DNA of 64,000 nucleotides from Jiangella sp. DSM 45060. GTDB lineage: Bacteria > Actinomycetota > Actinomycetes > Jiangellales > Jiangellaceae. Position 1 is the first letter of the stretch. Every line of letters begins with the position of its first letter. Location: assembly GCF_900105175.1 (NCBI RefSeq), contig NZ_LT629771.1, positions 6,096,622-6,160,621 of the forward strand, in the 5' to 3' direction. A program made the position numbers and the translations under genes. The notes under the pieces were generated by a model. It saw nothing but the letters and a program-made list of their open reading frames with translations, ran no database searches and was not told the DNA's origin. Below are positions 28,008 through 36,183 of this stretch, piece by piece.

Positions 28008-28505
28008 TCAGGCGGAGCTGGCGGCCAGGACGCCCCACGCGACGAGCTTCTCGCGTAGTTCGGCCGGCGGGATCTCGTAGAGCAGTGCGGCCAGCGAGAT
28101 GTCCTCGGACCGGATGGTCAGCACCGGGCTGCCGAAGTCGTTGCGCTGCCGCTGGATGGACGCCACGAAGGTGGCCAGCCGCTCGGCCTCGGGCGGTGCG
28201 TTGCGCAGCGCGTCGAGATCGAGGACCAGCTTGCCCTCCTGCGTCGGGATACGGGACCGGGCGCCGTCGGACACCAGAGTGTCGACCGGGACGCCGTAGA
28301 ACTCGGCGAGCTCGGCGATGCGCCTGATCGACGCCACGCGGTCACCGCGTTCGTAAGAACCGACCACGACAGCGCGCAGCCGGCCACCGGACTTCTCCTC
28401 GACGGCCTGGAGCGAGAGCCGCCGGCGCTTGCGCAACGCGCGCAACCGTGCGCCCACGACCTTCGCGAAGTCCTCCTCCGTCGAGTCCGGACTGCCGTCG
28501 TTCAT
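28008..28505 (-). CDS. bldD: BldD-type developmental regulator with c-di-GMP-binding motif
   Basis: A 165-residue protein colinear with Streptomyces BldD. The XRE HTH is RLSLQAVEEKSGGRLRAVVVGSYERGD (residues ~29-55, including the typical VVVGSYERGDR), followed by the hinge and the BldD C-terminal domain. The c-di-GMP signature RxD-x8-RxxD is intact: R121-N-D123, eight residues, R132-S-E-D135. In Streptomyces, tetrameric c-di-GMP binding at this motif dimerises BldD on DNA and represses sporulation genes. The ATG at 28505 has GGGGAG 7 nt upstream. It lies 213 bp downstream of a GGDEF-EAL gene on the same strand, an unusual linkage. Confidence 0.88.
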   Translation of the reverse strand: MNDGSPDSTEEDFAKVVGARLRALRKRRRLSLQAVEEKSGGRLRAVVVGSYERGDRVASIRRIAELAEFYGVPVDTLVSDGARSRIPTQEGKLVLDLDALRNAPPEAERLATFVASIQRQRNDFGSPVLTIRSEDISLAALLYEIPPAELREKLVAWGVLAASSA

Positions 28506-28583
28506 CGTCGAACTCCCCAAAGGTGCCTCGTCCTCCGTACTGATCCGCCCGCACCAGCACGCCTGCGCCGCCCCCCTGGCAGG

Positions 28584-28604
28584 GTCCCGGACAACGCCCG
28601 GGAC
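28584..28604. other. Inverted repeat between the GGDEF-EAL gene and bldD
   Basis: GTCCCGG-N7-CCGGGAC, a perfect 7-bp stem in the 212-bp spacer. It could terminate the upstream operon or act as an operator before bldD; the sequence does not decide. Confidence 0.35.
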
Positions 28605-28717
28605 AGATCAGAGAATACCGGGCAATCGTGGCCGATTGATCACCGACCGTCCGAGACTTTGTTCAGCTGGCATGCTAGGAGGTCAGGCGAGGACACGCCA
28701 ACGGCACGTGTTCCACG

Positions 28718-30952
28718 TCACACCATGCGAAGCGGGACTCCTGGGTTGCGGGCCTGCTCCAGCACCACCTGGGCAGGCAGCGGCTTGGACATGAAGAACC
28801 CCTGCGCGCGGTAACAGCCGAGGTCGAGCAGGGTCGTGACCGCCGCTGGGTCCTCGACGCCCTCGGCCACCGTGGTCAGGTTGAACGCCTCGGCGAGCCG
28901 GACGATCGCGGCGACGATGGCGCGATCGCCACTGCTCTCGGCCAGTGCCGAGACGAAGCTGCGGTCGATCTTCAGGATGTCGACCGGGAGCTGCTTCAGC
29001 TGGGCCAGCGAGCTGTACCCGGTGCCGAAGTCGTCGATGGCGAGCGTGACGCCCAGCCCGCGCAGCCCGTTGAGGGTGGTCTGGACGTCGTCGATCTCGC
29101 GCATCACCGTGCTCTCGGTGATCTCGATGCCCAGCTCGGCCGGCGCCAGGCCGTACCGGCTGAGCAGGGTGGCGACGAAACCGACGAAGTCGGCGCTGAT
29201 CAGCTCGCCGGCGGAGATGTTCACCCGGACCAGCGGCGGCGGCACCGGCGACGTGCGCTTCCACGCCGCGAGCTGCCGGCACGCCTCCTCGAGCACCCAG
29301 CGGCCGAGCTCGGCGGAGAGGTTGATCTCTTCGACGACGGAGATGAAGGCGTCGGCCGCGAGCAGCCCGCGCTCGGGGTGCTGCCAGCGCACCAGCGCCT
29401 CGACGCCGGTCATGCGGCCGTCGCGGAGGTCGAACTCGGGCTGGAAGTACAACCGCATCTCGTTGTGGCTGATGGCGGAGCGCAGCCGCAGCTCGAGATC
29501 GGCGCGGACGAGGAGCTTGGATCGTAGGTCGTCGTTGAACACCACTACGGAGTCTCCACCACGCTCTTTGGCCTCGAGCAGCGCGACATCGGCGTTGCCG
29601 AGCAGCTCGTCGACCGTGCTGGGCATGTCCCCGTTGACCACGACGCCGATGCTGGCGCTGCGGCTGATGGCATGGCCGCCGACCTCGAGCGGCTCGGCGA
29701 CGCGGTCGAGGATGCGCCGGGCGGCCCGCTCGGCGGCGGACGTCGACCCGATCTCGTGCAGCACGATGACGAACTCGTCGCCCGCCAGCCGTGCGACCAC
29801 GTCGTTCGGGCGGACGGAATCGCGCAGCCGTTCCGCGACGGCCTGGATGAAGCTGTCGCCGACGGTGTGGCCCAGCACGTCGTTGACCGTCTTCAACCGA
29901 TCCATGTCGGCGAAGAGCACCGCGAGCGGAGCCCGGGGATCGGCCTCCAGCACGGCGTTGAGGTCTTCGACGAACGCCCGGCGGTTCCACAGCCCGGTCA
30001 GCTCGTCGTGGTAGGCGTGGTGGTGCAGGCTCTCCTCGGCCGCGACCCGGGCGTCGAGCTGCACCAGCAGCGAGGAGATGGCGCGCAGCGCCCGAACCTC
30101 GGGGCGGGTCCAGATGCGGTCGCCGAAGTGGATGAGGCCGAGCACACCGCGGGTGGTGTCGTCGTGGATGAGCGGCACCATGGCCAGCGAGACCTCGGGC
30201 ACGCCGGAACCGGCGCGGACACGTTCCTGGTAACTGAGCTGCCCGTCGGTCGGCCGGGTGATGAACGGCTCGCGCTGGTCCTTGATCATCGCGAAGATCG
30301 GGTCGTCGGTGTCCCACGGCACGATGCCGAGCGGGTCGGGATCGGGGACGTCCACCCGGCGCGGCCATTCGTCGACCAGCACGCTGGCCTGCAGCCCCGG
30401 GTCGTTGTGCCGCAGAAAGCAGGTGTCGGCGCCGAAGTAGCGGCCCAGCTCGCTGATGACCCGGAACAGTGTCTCGGCGAGGTCGCGGGCGGTGACGCCC
30501 ATCAGCTCGGCGGCGACGTAGGTGACGAGGGCGTCGAGCCGGCCGTGCTGGTCGGTGATCTCGCCGGCCTCCATGACGGCCGTGCACAGCTGCCCGGAGA
30601 CCGACAGCAGCTCGCGGTCCTTCGCGACGTACGTGGTGCCGTCGAGCCGCACCAGGCAGATGGCGCCGACGAAGTCGCGGTAGGCCACCTTGACGGCGAG
30701 AACGGTGTAGCCGGCGGGCGTGGCGCGCTCGACCGGCTCGGTGCCGGACCGGCCGGCGACCTCGCTGGTGGCGGCGCGGATGGCGTCGCGCATGGCGGTG
30801 AGGTCTTTGCCACCGACCCCGGCCGCGGCGGCGCTTCCCCACGACACCATCGGCATGCCGCCGTCGACGGCGAGCAGGTCGGCCGAGATGGAATCCGTGG
30901 CCCGAGCCAGCGCCTCGAGGAGCGGCTGGATCGTCTCCGGGTCCATCTTCAT
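28718..30952 (-). CDS. GAF-GGDEF-EAL c-di-GMP turnover protein
   Basis: A 744-residue cytoplasmic protein. An N-terminal region (1-140) is followed by a GAF-like sensor (~155-305), a GGDEF domain (~312-470) with AGDEF at 390-394 (an active variant) and inhibitory site R381-P-N-D384, and an EAL domain (~490-740). The EAL domain keeps EAL 518-520, the NIS Asn, EITES, DDFGTGYSS, KIDRSFV, EGVED and QGF motifs. Both synthesis and hydrolysis of c-di-GMP look possible. The order GAF-GGDEF-EAL and the adjacent ThiF-nitroreductase gene match M. tuberculosis Rv1354c-Rv1355c. It overlaps that upstream gene by 4 bp. Confidence 0.92.
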   Translation of the reverse strand: MKMDPETIQPLLEALARATDSISADLLAVDGGMPMVSWGSAAAAGVGGKDLTAMRDAIRAATSEVAGRSGTEPVERATPAGYTVLAVKVAYRDFVGAICLVRLDGTTYVAKDRELLSVSGQLCTAVMEAGEITDQHGRLDALVTYVAAELMGVTARDLAETLFRVISELGRYFGADTCFLRHNDPGLQASVLVDEWPRRVDVPDPDPLGIVPWDTDDPIFAMIKDQREPFITRPTDGQLSYQERVRAGSGVPEVSLAMVPLIHDDTTRGVLGLIHFGDRIWTRPEVRALRAISSLLVQLDARVAAEESLHHHAYHDELTGLWNRRAFVEDLNAVLEADPRAPLAVLFADMDRLKTVNDVLGHTVGDSFIQAVAERLRDSVRPNDVVARLAGDEFVIVLHEIGSTSAAERAARRILDRVAEPLEVGGHAISRSASIGVVVNGDMPSTVDELLGNADVALLEAKERGGDSVVVFNDDLRSKLLVRADLELRLRSAISHNEMRLYFQPEFDLRDGRMTGVEALVRWQHPERGLLAADAFISVVEEINLSAELGRWVLEEACRQLAAWKRTSPVPPPLVRVNISAGELISADFVGFVATLLSRYGLAPAELGIEITESTVMREIDDVQTTLNGLRGLGVTLAIDDFGTGYSSLAQLKQLPVDILKIDRSFVSALAESSGDRAIVAAIVRLAEAFNLTTVAEGVEDPAAVTTLLDLGCYRAQGFFMSKPLPAQVVLEQARNPGVPLRMV

Positions 30953-33081
30953 AGATTGCTCCCTGCCTCCAGGGCGTCCCGAACGGTGCGGTCGGCAGAC
31001 AGGCGGCGGCTCCGGACGCTGACGCTAGGAGCGTATCCGATCCGCATCACCAGTGCGACGTGCCTCCGCCCAAGTCCGACGATCCCGGCGAAATCATCAC
31101 GCAGCCGGCGAAGCCGGTCGGAGTACCGCGGCGACAGCTGCTCGAAGTCGGCGTCGTCGACCCCGAAGATGAACACCGGCGACATCGGGTGGACGGCGAG
31201 GCCGAGCCGCTCGGCCTCGATCCAGACCCGCTCGACGGCCTGGCCGCCGCGCACGTAGTCGGCCGGCGACGACCCCGCGACGGAGACGACGGCCAGCCCG
31301 CCGGCGGCCTCGACGCGGTCGCGGGTGGACTCGCCGAGCGCCCGGCCGAGGTCCTGCTCGGCGAGGACGGCCATGACGTCGGACCGCCGCGCCACGCCCA
31401 GCTTCGCGAGGTCGGAGCGGTCCAGCTCGAGCGTCCGGACGTCGATGCCCCAGTCCAGCGCGTCGATGCCGGGCCAGCGCAGCTCGCGCATCATCTCGCG
31501 GTGCAGGTGCTCGGTGAGGTAACGCAGCCGGTCGGACTCGCCCAGTAGCTCAGCCAGCTCCTGCAGGTGGTCACGCCCGGTGACGAGGTGGACGTCGCCG
31601 CTCTCGGCCGCGGCGGCCGCGCGCAGCACGTCCTTCGTCTCCGGCGGCAGCGGCCTGGGCTCGTTGACGTGCCGGTTCGAGACCCGCCGCAGCATGGCGT
31701 CGTACAGGTCGGCCAGCTCCGGGTCGGAGGCGGTGCCGAAGCGCAGGCCGGCCACGTGGTCGCCGTCGGGCCGGATCTCGACGTCGCCGAGCAGCCCGTG
31801 CCGGGCGGCCGCGACCCGCGCGTTGAACAGCGCCGCGCCGATGGCGACGTAGCTGCCGCGGAACGCGACGTCCAGCGTGGACGTCTGTGTGCGATCGAGG
31901 CCGATGTCCAGCCGGCCGGGGCCGAGCGTGAACGTCCACGGCTGGGTGTTGCCGCCCGACGGCGCCAGCCGCGCGGCGTGCACGACGGCGGCACGCGGCT
32001 CGGCCGGCGCCGGTTCGGGGTCGACGACGAGGTCGGCGCCGAAGTCGGCGTCGGCGGCCGGCGGCGGATCGGCCAACTTGGACAGCACGGCTTCGAGGTC
32101 GACCCGGGCCCGACCGGACGGCAGCGGCGCGCCCAGGCCGAGCTTGCGGACCGCGGCGGCCACCGTCGCGGCGCCCAGCGTGATGTCGCCGCCCAGCTGC
32201 GGCCAGGTGTTGAGGGTCTCGTCGACCTCCGTCATCGACGCGGCCATCGACGCCGACAGCTCGCTCGGCTCGAGCACCCGCAGCACGTACGGGACCTTGT
32301 CGTGCGTCGACAGGCCCATGAGGTCGGCCGGGCGTGCGTCGCCGAGCAGCCCGTGGAACAGCGGCCGGTCCGGCTCGAGGTCGTAGCGCTCGACGTCGAG
32401 CAGGCCGCGATCGCTGGTCTCCATGACGAGCGGCAGCCGGTGCCGCCGCGCACCGTCGCGCAGGGCCAGCTTCACGTCGAAGGAGTCGCACTCCTCGACG
32501 ACGACATCCAGGCCGCCGAGGAAGTCGTCGACGGTGTCGAGGGTGAGGCCGGACGGCTCGATGCTCACCTCGATGTACGGGTCCAGCTCGGCGATGCGGC
32601 GGGCCACCACGACCGCCTTGTTCACACCGAGGTCGAAGATCGTCCCCGGAATGCGGTTGAGGTTGGACAGCTCGATCTCGTCGAAGTCGGCCAGCCGGAT
32701 GTGCCCGCAGCTGCCCTCCAGCGCCAGCGTGTGCGCGATGGCGTGGCCGACGCTGAGGCCGACGATGCCGACGGAGACGCGGCGCAGCCGCTGCTGTTCC
32801 TCGGCGGTGATCTTGTTGCGGTTGCGGTCGGTGCGCAGCCGCTGGAAGGCCTCGGGCCCGAGCAGATGCACCAGGGTGCGCCGCCACGGGTAGTAGTACC
32901 ACCGCGCCGGCTCGCCGACGATCTCCGGTGAGGGCGCGGAGAGCAACCGGGCGAGGTCACGCTGCTGCTGCTCGATGGTGTCGACGACCTGCACCGCGGA
33001 GTCGGCGCGCAGGCCGGCCAGCCGCTCGGGGTCGTCCACCAGCTCAGGGCGCCAGCTGGCCCCGTTCGTGGCATCGGTCAT
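30949..33081 (-). CDS. ThiF/E1-like adenylyltransferase fused to a nitroreductase (Rv1355c family)
   Basis: A 710-residue fusion. An unassigned N-terminal helical region (1-100) precedes an E1-like Rossmann domain (~103-330) with GIVGLSVG at 105-112, DFDEIELSNLNR at 132-143 and Lys155 of the adenylation site. A flavin nitroreductase domain (~365-700) has the FMN motif APSGGNTQPW at 373-382. No ThiF-type catalytic Cys motif is obvious. The pattern suggests adenylation of a carboxylate coupled to a flavin redox step. The family (annotated moeY in M. tuberculosis) has no proven reaction. It overlaps both neighbours by 4 bp, forming one operon with a GNAT-like and a GGDEF-EAL gene. Confidence 0.85.
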   Translation of the reverse strand: MTDATNGASWRPELVDDPERLAGLRADSAVQVVDTIEQQQRDLARLLSAPSPEIVGEPARWYYYPWRRTLVHLLGPEAFQRLRTDRNRNKITAEEQQRLRRVSVGIVGLSVGHAIAHTLALEGSCGHIRLADFDEIELSNLNRIPGTIFDLGVNKAVVVARRIAELDPYIEVSIEPSGLTLDTVDDFLGGLDVVVEECDSFDVKLALRDGARRHRLPLVMETSDRGLLDVERYDLEPDRPLFHGLLGDARPADLMGLSTHDKVPYVLRVLEPSELSASMAASMTEVDETLNTWPQLGGDITLGAATVAAAVRKLGLGAPLPSGRARVDLEAVLSKLADPPPAADADFGADLVVDPEPAPAEPRAAVVHAARLAPSGGNTQPWTFTLGPGRLDIGLDRTQTSTLDVAFRGSYVAIGAALFNARVAAARHGLLGDVEIRPDGDHVAGLRFGTASDPELADLYDAMLRRVSNRHVNEPRPLPPETKDVLRAAAAAESGDVHLVTGRDHLQELAELLGESDRLRYLTEHLHREMMRELRWPGIDALDWGIDVRTLELDRSDLAKLGVARRSDVMAVLAEQDLGRALGESTRDRVEAAGGLAVVSVAGSSPADYVRGGQAVERVWIEAERLGLAVHPMSPVFIFGVDDADFEQLSPRYSDRLRRLRDDFAGIVGLGRRHVALVMRIGYAPSVSVRSRRLSADRTVRDALEAGSNL

Positions 33082-33794
33082 CGTGTGCCCGGAACCTCCG
33101 TGCCCGTGGCGGTGCGGAACTCGCGCTCGAAGAGCCGACGCTGGTCTTCAGTGGCGCGCCCTGCCGCCGTCTTGCCGTCCCACGTCAGCATCGTCGTGCG
33201 GTAGCGGTCGTCGGGGTAGCGGGCCGGGATGATGCCGGGCAGCTCCTCGGCGCCGGAACTGGCCCAGCGCGGCGCCGCGTGCTCCGCCGCGGAGCAGTAG
33301 GCGTAGCGCACCCCGAGCAGCCGCATGGCGTGCACGAAGGCCCTCGACATGAGGTCGGCCAACGCGGACTTGTGCTCCGCCGTGGCGTCCACCCAGACAC
33401 CCTTGAGCTCGATGACGCCGTCCGGCAGCGCGGCCTCGATCCACTCACTGGCCAGCGAGGCGGACACCGGCTCACTGGCCAGCTCGCGGGGCGCGTAGGC
33501 GTCGCGCACGGAGCCCAGCGGGCCGTTGACGTAGCAGCCGGCCCAGACCTTCCCGCTGTCGTCGGACACGATCGCGAACACCGGTGCGCTGGACGTCTGC
33601 GTGGCCACGGGCAACGCCAGGGCCTGTTCGACGTGATAGCGCCGGTAGCTGGCCCGGGCGCCCTCGGCGTATGCGATCCACTGATCGAACCGCCGACTCG
33701 GCGTATAGAAGCGCATCATCATGCCTGATGCCTCGTCCCGGAAGCCGTACAGCTCGCGGGTGATGTGCGCGGCAGGCTTGAGGGGGCTGGTCAT
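33078..33794 (-). CDS. GNAT-fold acyltransferase, N-acyl amino acid synthase (FeeM)-like
   Basis: A 238-residue protein whose middle (about residues 70-210) looks like a GNAT/FeeM fold: strand VFAIVSDDSGKVWAGCYV, then VIELKGVWVDATAEHKSALADLMSRAFVHAMRLLGVRYAYCSA, a helix-strand pair typical of acyl-CoA/acyl-ACP N-acyltransferases. The assignment to FeeM-like enzymes is by pattern and not certain. The ATG at 33794 is used; an in-frame GTG at 33815 is possible. It is first in a three-gene operon (4-bp overlap with the E1-nitroreductase fusion), so it probably supplies or modifies the substrate of that enzyme. Confidence 0.6.
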   Translation of the reverse strand: MTSPLKPAAHITRELYGFRDEASGMMMRFYTPSRRFDQWIAYAEGARASYRRYHVEQALALPVATQTSSAPVFAIVSDDSGKVWAGCYVNGPLGSVRDAYAPRELASEPVSASLASEWIEAALPDGVIELKGVWVDATAEHKSALADLMSRAFVHAMRLLGVRYAYCSAAEHAAPRWASSGAEELPGIIPARYPDDRYRTTMLTWDGKTAAGRATEDQRRLFEREFRTATGTEVPGTR

Positions 33795-33876
33795 GGCATC
33801 CACACCTGGCTTCACGGCTCCGTCCGGTCTACTCGATCTGTACCGTATGCGCCGTTCACGCTATAGATGCATAATG

Positions 33877-34048
33877 CCCGACTCGACGCGAGGGCGACGC
33901 CGGAATGGAGAACGCGACGGGTGCCTGCCCCCCAACAGACCCGCCGCGTCTCCACAATGCGGCGGCAGGACCAGCCCGCGGAAACCTGCCGCCGCCCCGT
34001 TTGGGACGTGGTGCGAACGTCCCCGGACGCGCGCACCACGTCCCCTTT
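33877..34048 (+). ncRNA. Candidate structured RNA: three consecutive hairpins ending in a T-tract
   Basis: Three stems follow one another on the plus strand. 33907-33922 pairs with 33939-33953 (one bulge, one mismatch; loop with six Cs at 33928-33933). GCGGCAGG at 33961-33968 pairs with CCTGCCGC at 33984-33991. GGGACGTGGTGCG at 34002-34014 pairs with CGCACCACGTCCC at 34031-34043, with a nested CGTCC/GGACG stem, and is followed by CCTTTT, an intrinsic terminator. No gene precedes it on this strand, so it would end an independent small RNA. An AT-rich CATAAT at 33870-33875 is a possible -10. The 5' end is a guess. Confidence 0.4.
34002..34048 (+). terminator. Intrinsic terminator with 13-bp stem and T-tract
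   Basis: Perfect 13-bp stem with an inner 5-bp stem and a TTTT run at 34045-34048. T-tracts are rare in this window, so the plus-strand orientation is meaningful. Confidence 0.65.
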
Positions 34049-34657
34049 TCACGGCACGGCCTGTGCAGGGCGGAGGGCCGTACCGGTCCAAGGTCACGGC
34101 TCGAGGCCGTGAATCGCACCTCCGATGCTTCCCCGGCCGCGAGGCGCCACTTCCGTGACATCCCCGTCCCTCGCGACCAATCCAACGTATTGGACTGGAG
34201 CACCTAATTGCTGGTGCGGATGTTTAGAAGAATAGACAGGGAAAACCGATCTCGCAACAACTACTTTGCGTAACAAAATGTGACGCAGAGTAGCGGTTCG
34301 ATCTTGGGCCGTGGCGTGACGCTCAGTGATCAAAAACTTACGCTACGTCACTGCTCTGCAGCTCAGCGGCCTGCCGCCGCGAACGGCGCGAGACGCCGAC
34401 GGCGCCCGCCGCTCCGGACGATAACGCTGCGCGACGATTCCGCGGAACCGAAACGCGCGATTTTCCCAGCGATCCGGCAGGGCTATTCCGAACGCCCATC
34501 CGGTGCCCACTCAATTGACCGCCGAACTTCGTCGCAAGGTAGGAGTCGTCCGTGGCGACGCCCCTGTCACCGGCGACAACGGCCGCGCGAAGCCACCGCG
34601 CCGCATCGTGATCACCACCTTGCCCGTCGTCATCGGACCGGTCAGACTTCACCGGAA
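34049..34657. other. 609-bp intergenic region before the MFS gene, no gene recognised
   Basis: It contains a relatively AT-rich stretch (about 34180-34350) with a small dyad TCCAA-N4-TTGGA at 34181-34194 and a hairpin CACGGC/GCCGTG near 34096. Open frames here lack ribosome sites and plausible composition. It presumably holds the promoter and leader of the MFS gene at 34658, but no clear -35/-10 pair was found. Confidence 0.4.
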
Positions 34658-35950
34658 ATGTCTACGCCGCCGGCTTCCTACCGCCACGTCTTCGGCGTGG
34701 CGGAGTTCCGCTGGCTGTGGCTGGCGCACCTGCTCTCCGTCATCGGCGACCAGCTCGCGCGCGTGGCGCTGACCCTGCTGGTGTTCGACCGGACGGAGTC
34801 GGCCGGACTGGCCGCGCTGACCTACGCGCTGACGTACCTCCCGGACCTCGTCGGCGGCGCGACGCTGGCCGGACTGGCCGACCGGTTCCCGCGGCGCGAC
34901 GTCATGGTGGCCGCCGACCTCGCGCGGGCGGCACTGGTGGCGGCCATGGCGATCCCCGGCGTCCCACTGGCCGCGCAGGTGTGCCTGCTGGCCGTGGTGC
35001 AGCTGCTGGCGGCGCCGTTCTCGGCCGCGCGACAGGCGGCGCTGCCGGACATCCTGAGCGGCGACCGGCTGGCCCTCGGGCTCGGCGTCTTCTCCATGAC
35101 CTACCAGGCGGCGCTCGTCGTCGGCTTCGGCGCCGGCGCGGCGCTCGTCGCGGGGCTGGGCGCACCCACCGCCCTGCTGGTCGACGCGGTGACGTTCCTG
35201 CTGTCGGCGGTGCTGATCGCGCGCGGTATGGGCCCGCACCGTCCCGTCGCGCCGCCGCCGGGCCCGGCGCCGGGCACCCAGGCGCCGCCCGGCCAGTGGG
35301 CCACCGTCCGGGCCGGCTGGCGCGTGGTCGTCGGCGACCCGCGGCTGCTGACCCTGCTCGCGATTGCCTGCTGTTCGGGGTTCTACGTGGTGCCGGAGGG
35401 GCTCGCGGTGCCGTTCGCGGCCGAGATCGACGCCGGTTCCTCCGGCGTCGGCTGGCTGCTCGTCGCCAACCCCGTGGGGACGGTCGTCGGCATGCTGGTG
35501 CTGGGCCGGCTCCGGCCGGAGCGCCGGCTCGCGCTGATGGGACCGCTCGCGGTCGCGAGCAGCCTGGTGCTGATCCCCACCGGGCTGCTGCCCGGCCTGA
35601 CCCTCTCGGTCGTGCTGTGGACCGTGAGCGGGGCGTGCTCCGCCCACGACATGGTCGTCCAGGCCGCCTACGTCCAGTCGGTGCCCGCACACCGCCGAGG
35701 CCAGGCGGTCGGGCTCGCGATCGCCGCCCTGCGGGCAGCGCAAGGCCTCGCCATCGTCGCCGCCGGCGTCCTGGCCCAGTTCCTCTCACCGTCGACGATC
35801 ATCCTCGTCGCGGCGATCGTGGGCACCCTGGCCGCCGGCGCCGCATGGCACCGCTGGTCCCGCTTGGCCTCGCCCCGCGCCCATCCACCACCCCAGGGCG
35901 AAGCCGGCAGTCTCCTCGACCGGTCTCGAACGGCCGGAAACACACCATGA
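34658..35950 (+). CDS. MFS exporter (12-helix, macrolide-efflux-like)
   Basis: A 430-residue transporter beginning YRHVFGVAEFRWLWLAHLLSVIGDQLARVALTLLVFDRT. This N-terminus resembles MFS_3/macrolide-efflux-type proteins (WLWxGxxxSxxGDxxxxxA), with about twelve helices and a basic GLADRFPRRDVMV loop after helix 2. The preceding frame is open to 34280, but the ATG at 34658 starts just before the conserved region; only a weak CGGAA lies upstream. Its 3' end is convergent with the MRDNTWT micro-ORF array, 10 bp away. Export of the array's product is possible but not shown. Confidence 0.82.
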   Translation: MSTPPASYRHVFGVAEFRWLWLAHLLSVIGDQLARVALTLLVFDRTESAGLAALTYALTYLPDLVGGATLAGLADRFPRRDVMVAADLARAALVAAMAIPGVPLAAQVCLLAVVQLLAAPFSAARQAALPDILSGDRLALGLGVFSMTYQAALVVGFGAGAALVAGLGAPTALLVDAVTFLLSAVLIARGMGPHRPVAPPPGPAPGTQAPPGQWATVRAGWRVVVGDPRLLTLLAIACCSGFYVVPEGLAVPFAAEIDAGSSGVGWLLVANPVGTVVGMLVLGRLRPERRLALMGPLAVASSLVLIPTGLLPGLTLSVVLWTVSGACSAHDMVVQAAYVQSVPAHRRGQAVGLAIAALRAAQGLAIVAAGVLAQFLSPSTIILVAAIVGTLAAGAAWHRWSRLASPRAHPPPQGEAGSLLDRSRTAGNTP

Positions 35951-35960
35951 CTCGTCGAGG

Positions 35961-35984
35961 TCAGGTCCAGGTGTTGTCGCGCAT
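35961..35984 (-). CDS. Micro-ORF 4, heptapeptide MRDNTWT
   Basis: Eight codons, ATG to TGA, encode MRDNTWT. GGAGGGAG at 35992-35999 gives a Shine-Dalgarno 7 nt from the ATG. The 64-bp distance from unit 3 is not a multiple of three, so this unit cannot be read in the same frame as the others and needs its own start. Last unit of the array, 10 bp from the convergent MFS stop. Confidence 0.6.
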   Translation of the reverse strand: MRDNTWT

Positions 35985-36024
35985 GGCACTACTCCCTCCG
36001 CGTCGTCGTTGTCCGAGTGACCCG

Positions 36025-36048
36025 TCAGGTCCAGGTGTTGTCGCGCAT
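36025..36048 (-). CDS. Micro-ORF 3, heptapeptide MRDNTWT
   Basis: The same 24-nt frame as unit 4 with an identical upstream region: GGAGGGAG at 36056-36063, 7 nt from the ATG. The spacer is almost identical to that of unit 4, so this pair arose by recent duplication. Confidence 0.6.
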   Translation of the reverse strand: MRDNTWT

Positions 36049-36087
36049 GGCACTACTCCCTCCGCGTCGTCGTTGTCCGAGTGACCG

Positions 36088-36111
36088 TCAGGTCCAGGTG
36101 TTGTCGCGCAT
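36088..36111 (-). CDS. Micro-ORF 2, heptapeptide MRDNTWT
   Basis: The frame is identical at DNA level to units 3 and 4 but has a different upstream spacer, with its own ribosome site GAGGAG at 36118-36123, 6 nt before the ATG. Conservation of the frame against a diverged spacer argues for coding function. Confidence 0.6.
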   Translation of the reverse strand: MRDNTWT

Positions 36112-36143
36112 GGCCCGCTCCTCTTCTGCTCGTATCGGTCGTG

Positions 36144-36159
36144 GCCGGGTCGTCCCGGC
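36144..36159 (-). other. Hairpin directly after micro-ORF 1
   Basis: GCCGGG-N4-CCCGGC immediately follows the TGA of unit 1 on the minus strand. It could be a weak attenuator or an mRNA-stabilising stem; units 2-4 lack it. Confidence 0.4.
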
Positions 36160-36183
36160 TCAGGTCCAGGTGTTGTCACGCAT
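36160..36183 (-). CDS. Micro-ORF 1, heptapeptide MRDNTWT
   Basis: First unit on the minus strand. It encodes the same MRDNTWT with one synonymous change (CGT for Arg). The ribosome site GGGGAGG at 36192-36198 is the strongest of the four. It is also in frame with a longer open frame back to a GTG at 36348 (62 residues, very basic), but that frame has no ribosome site, so the short ATG-initiated form is preferred. Confidence 0.6.
   Translation of the reverse strand: MRDNTWT

Noticed and set aside
33877-34048. 6C RNA or a c-di-GMP riboswitch
   Set aside because: Only one loop has six Cs, and GEMM-type conserved segments are absent; no downstream gene begins near the terminator.
34280-34657. 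N-terminal extension of the MFS exporter
   Set aside because: 126 extra codons of Arg-rich, unstructured sequence without a ribosome site; the transporter fold begins right after the ATG at 34658.
35961-36183. CRISPR-like array (four 27-bp repeats with 36-45-bp spacers)
   Set aside because: The repeats are exactly ATG-to-TGA frames with ribosome sites in the spacers, two spacers are nearly identical, and no cas genes are present.
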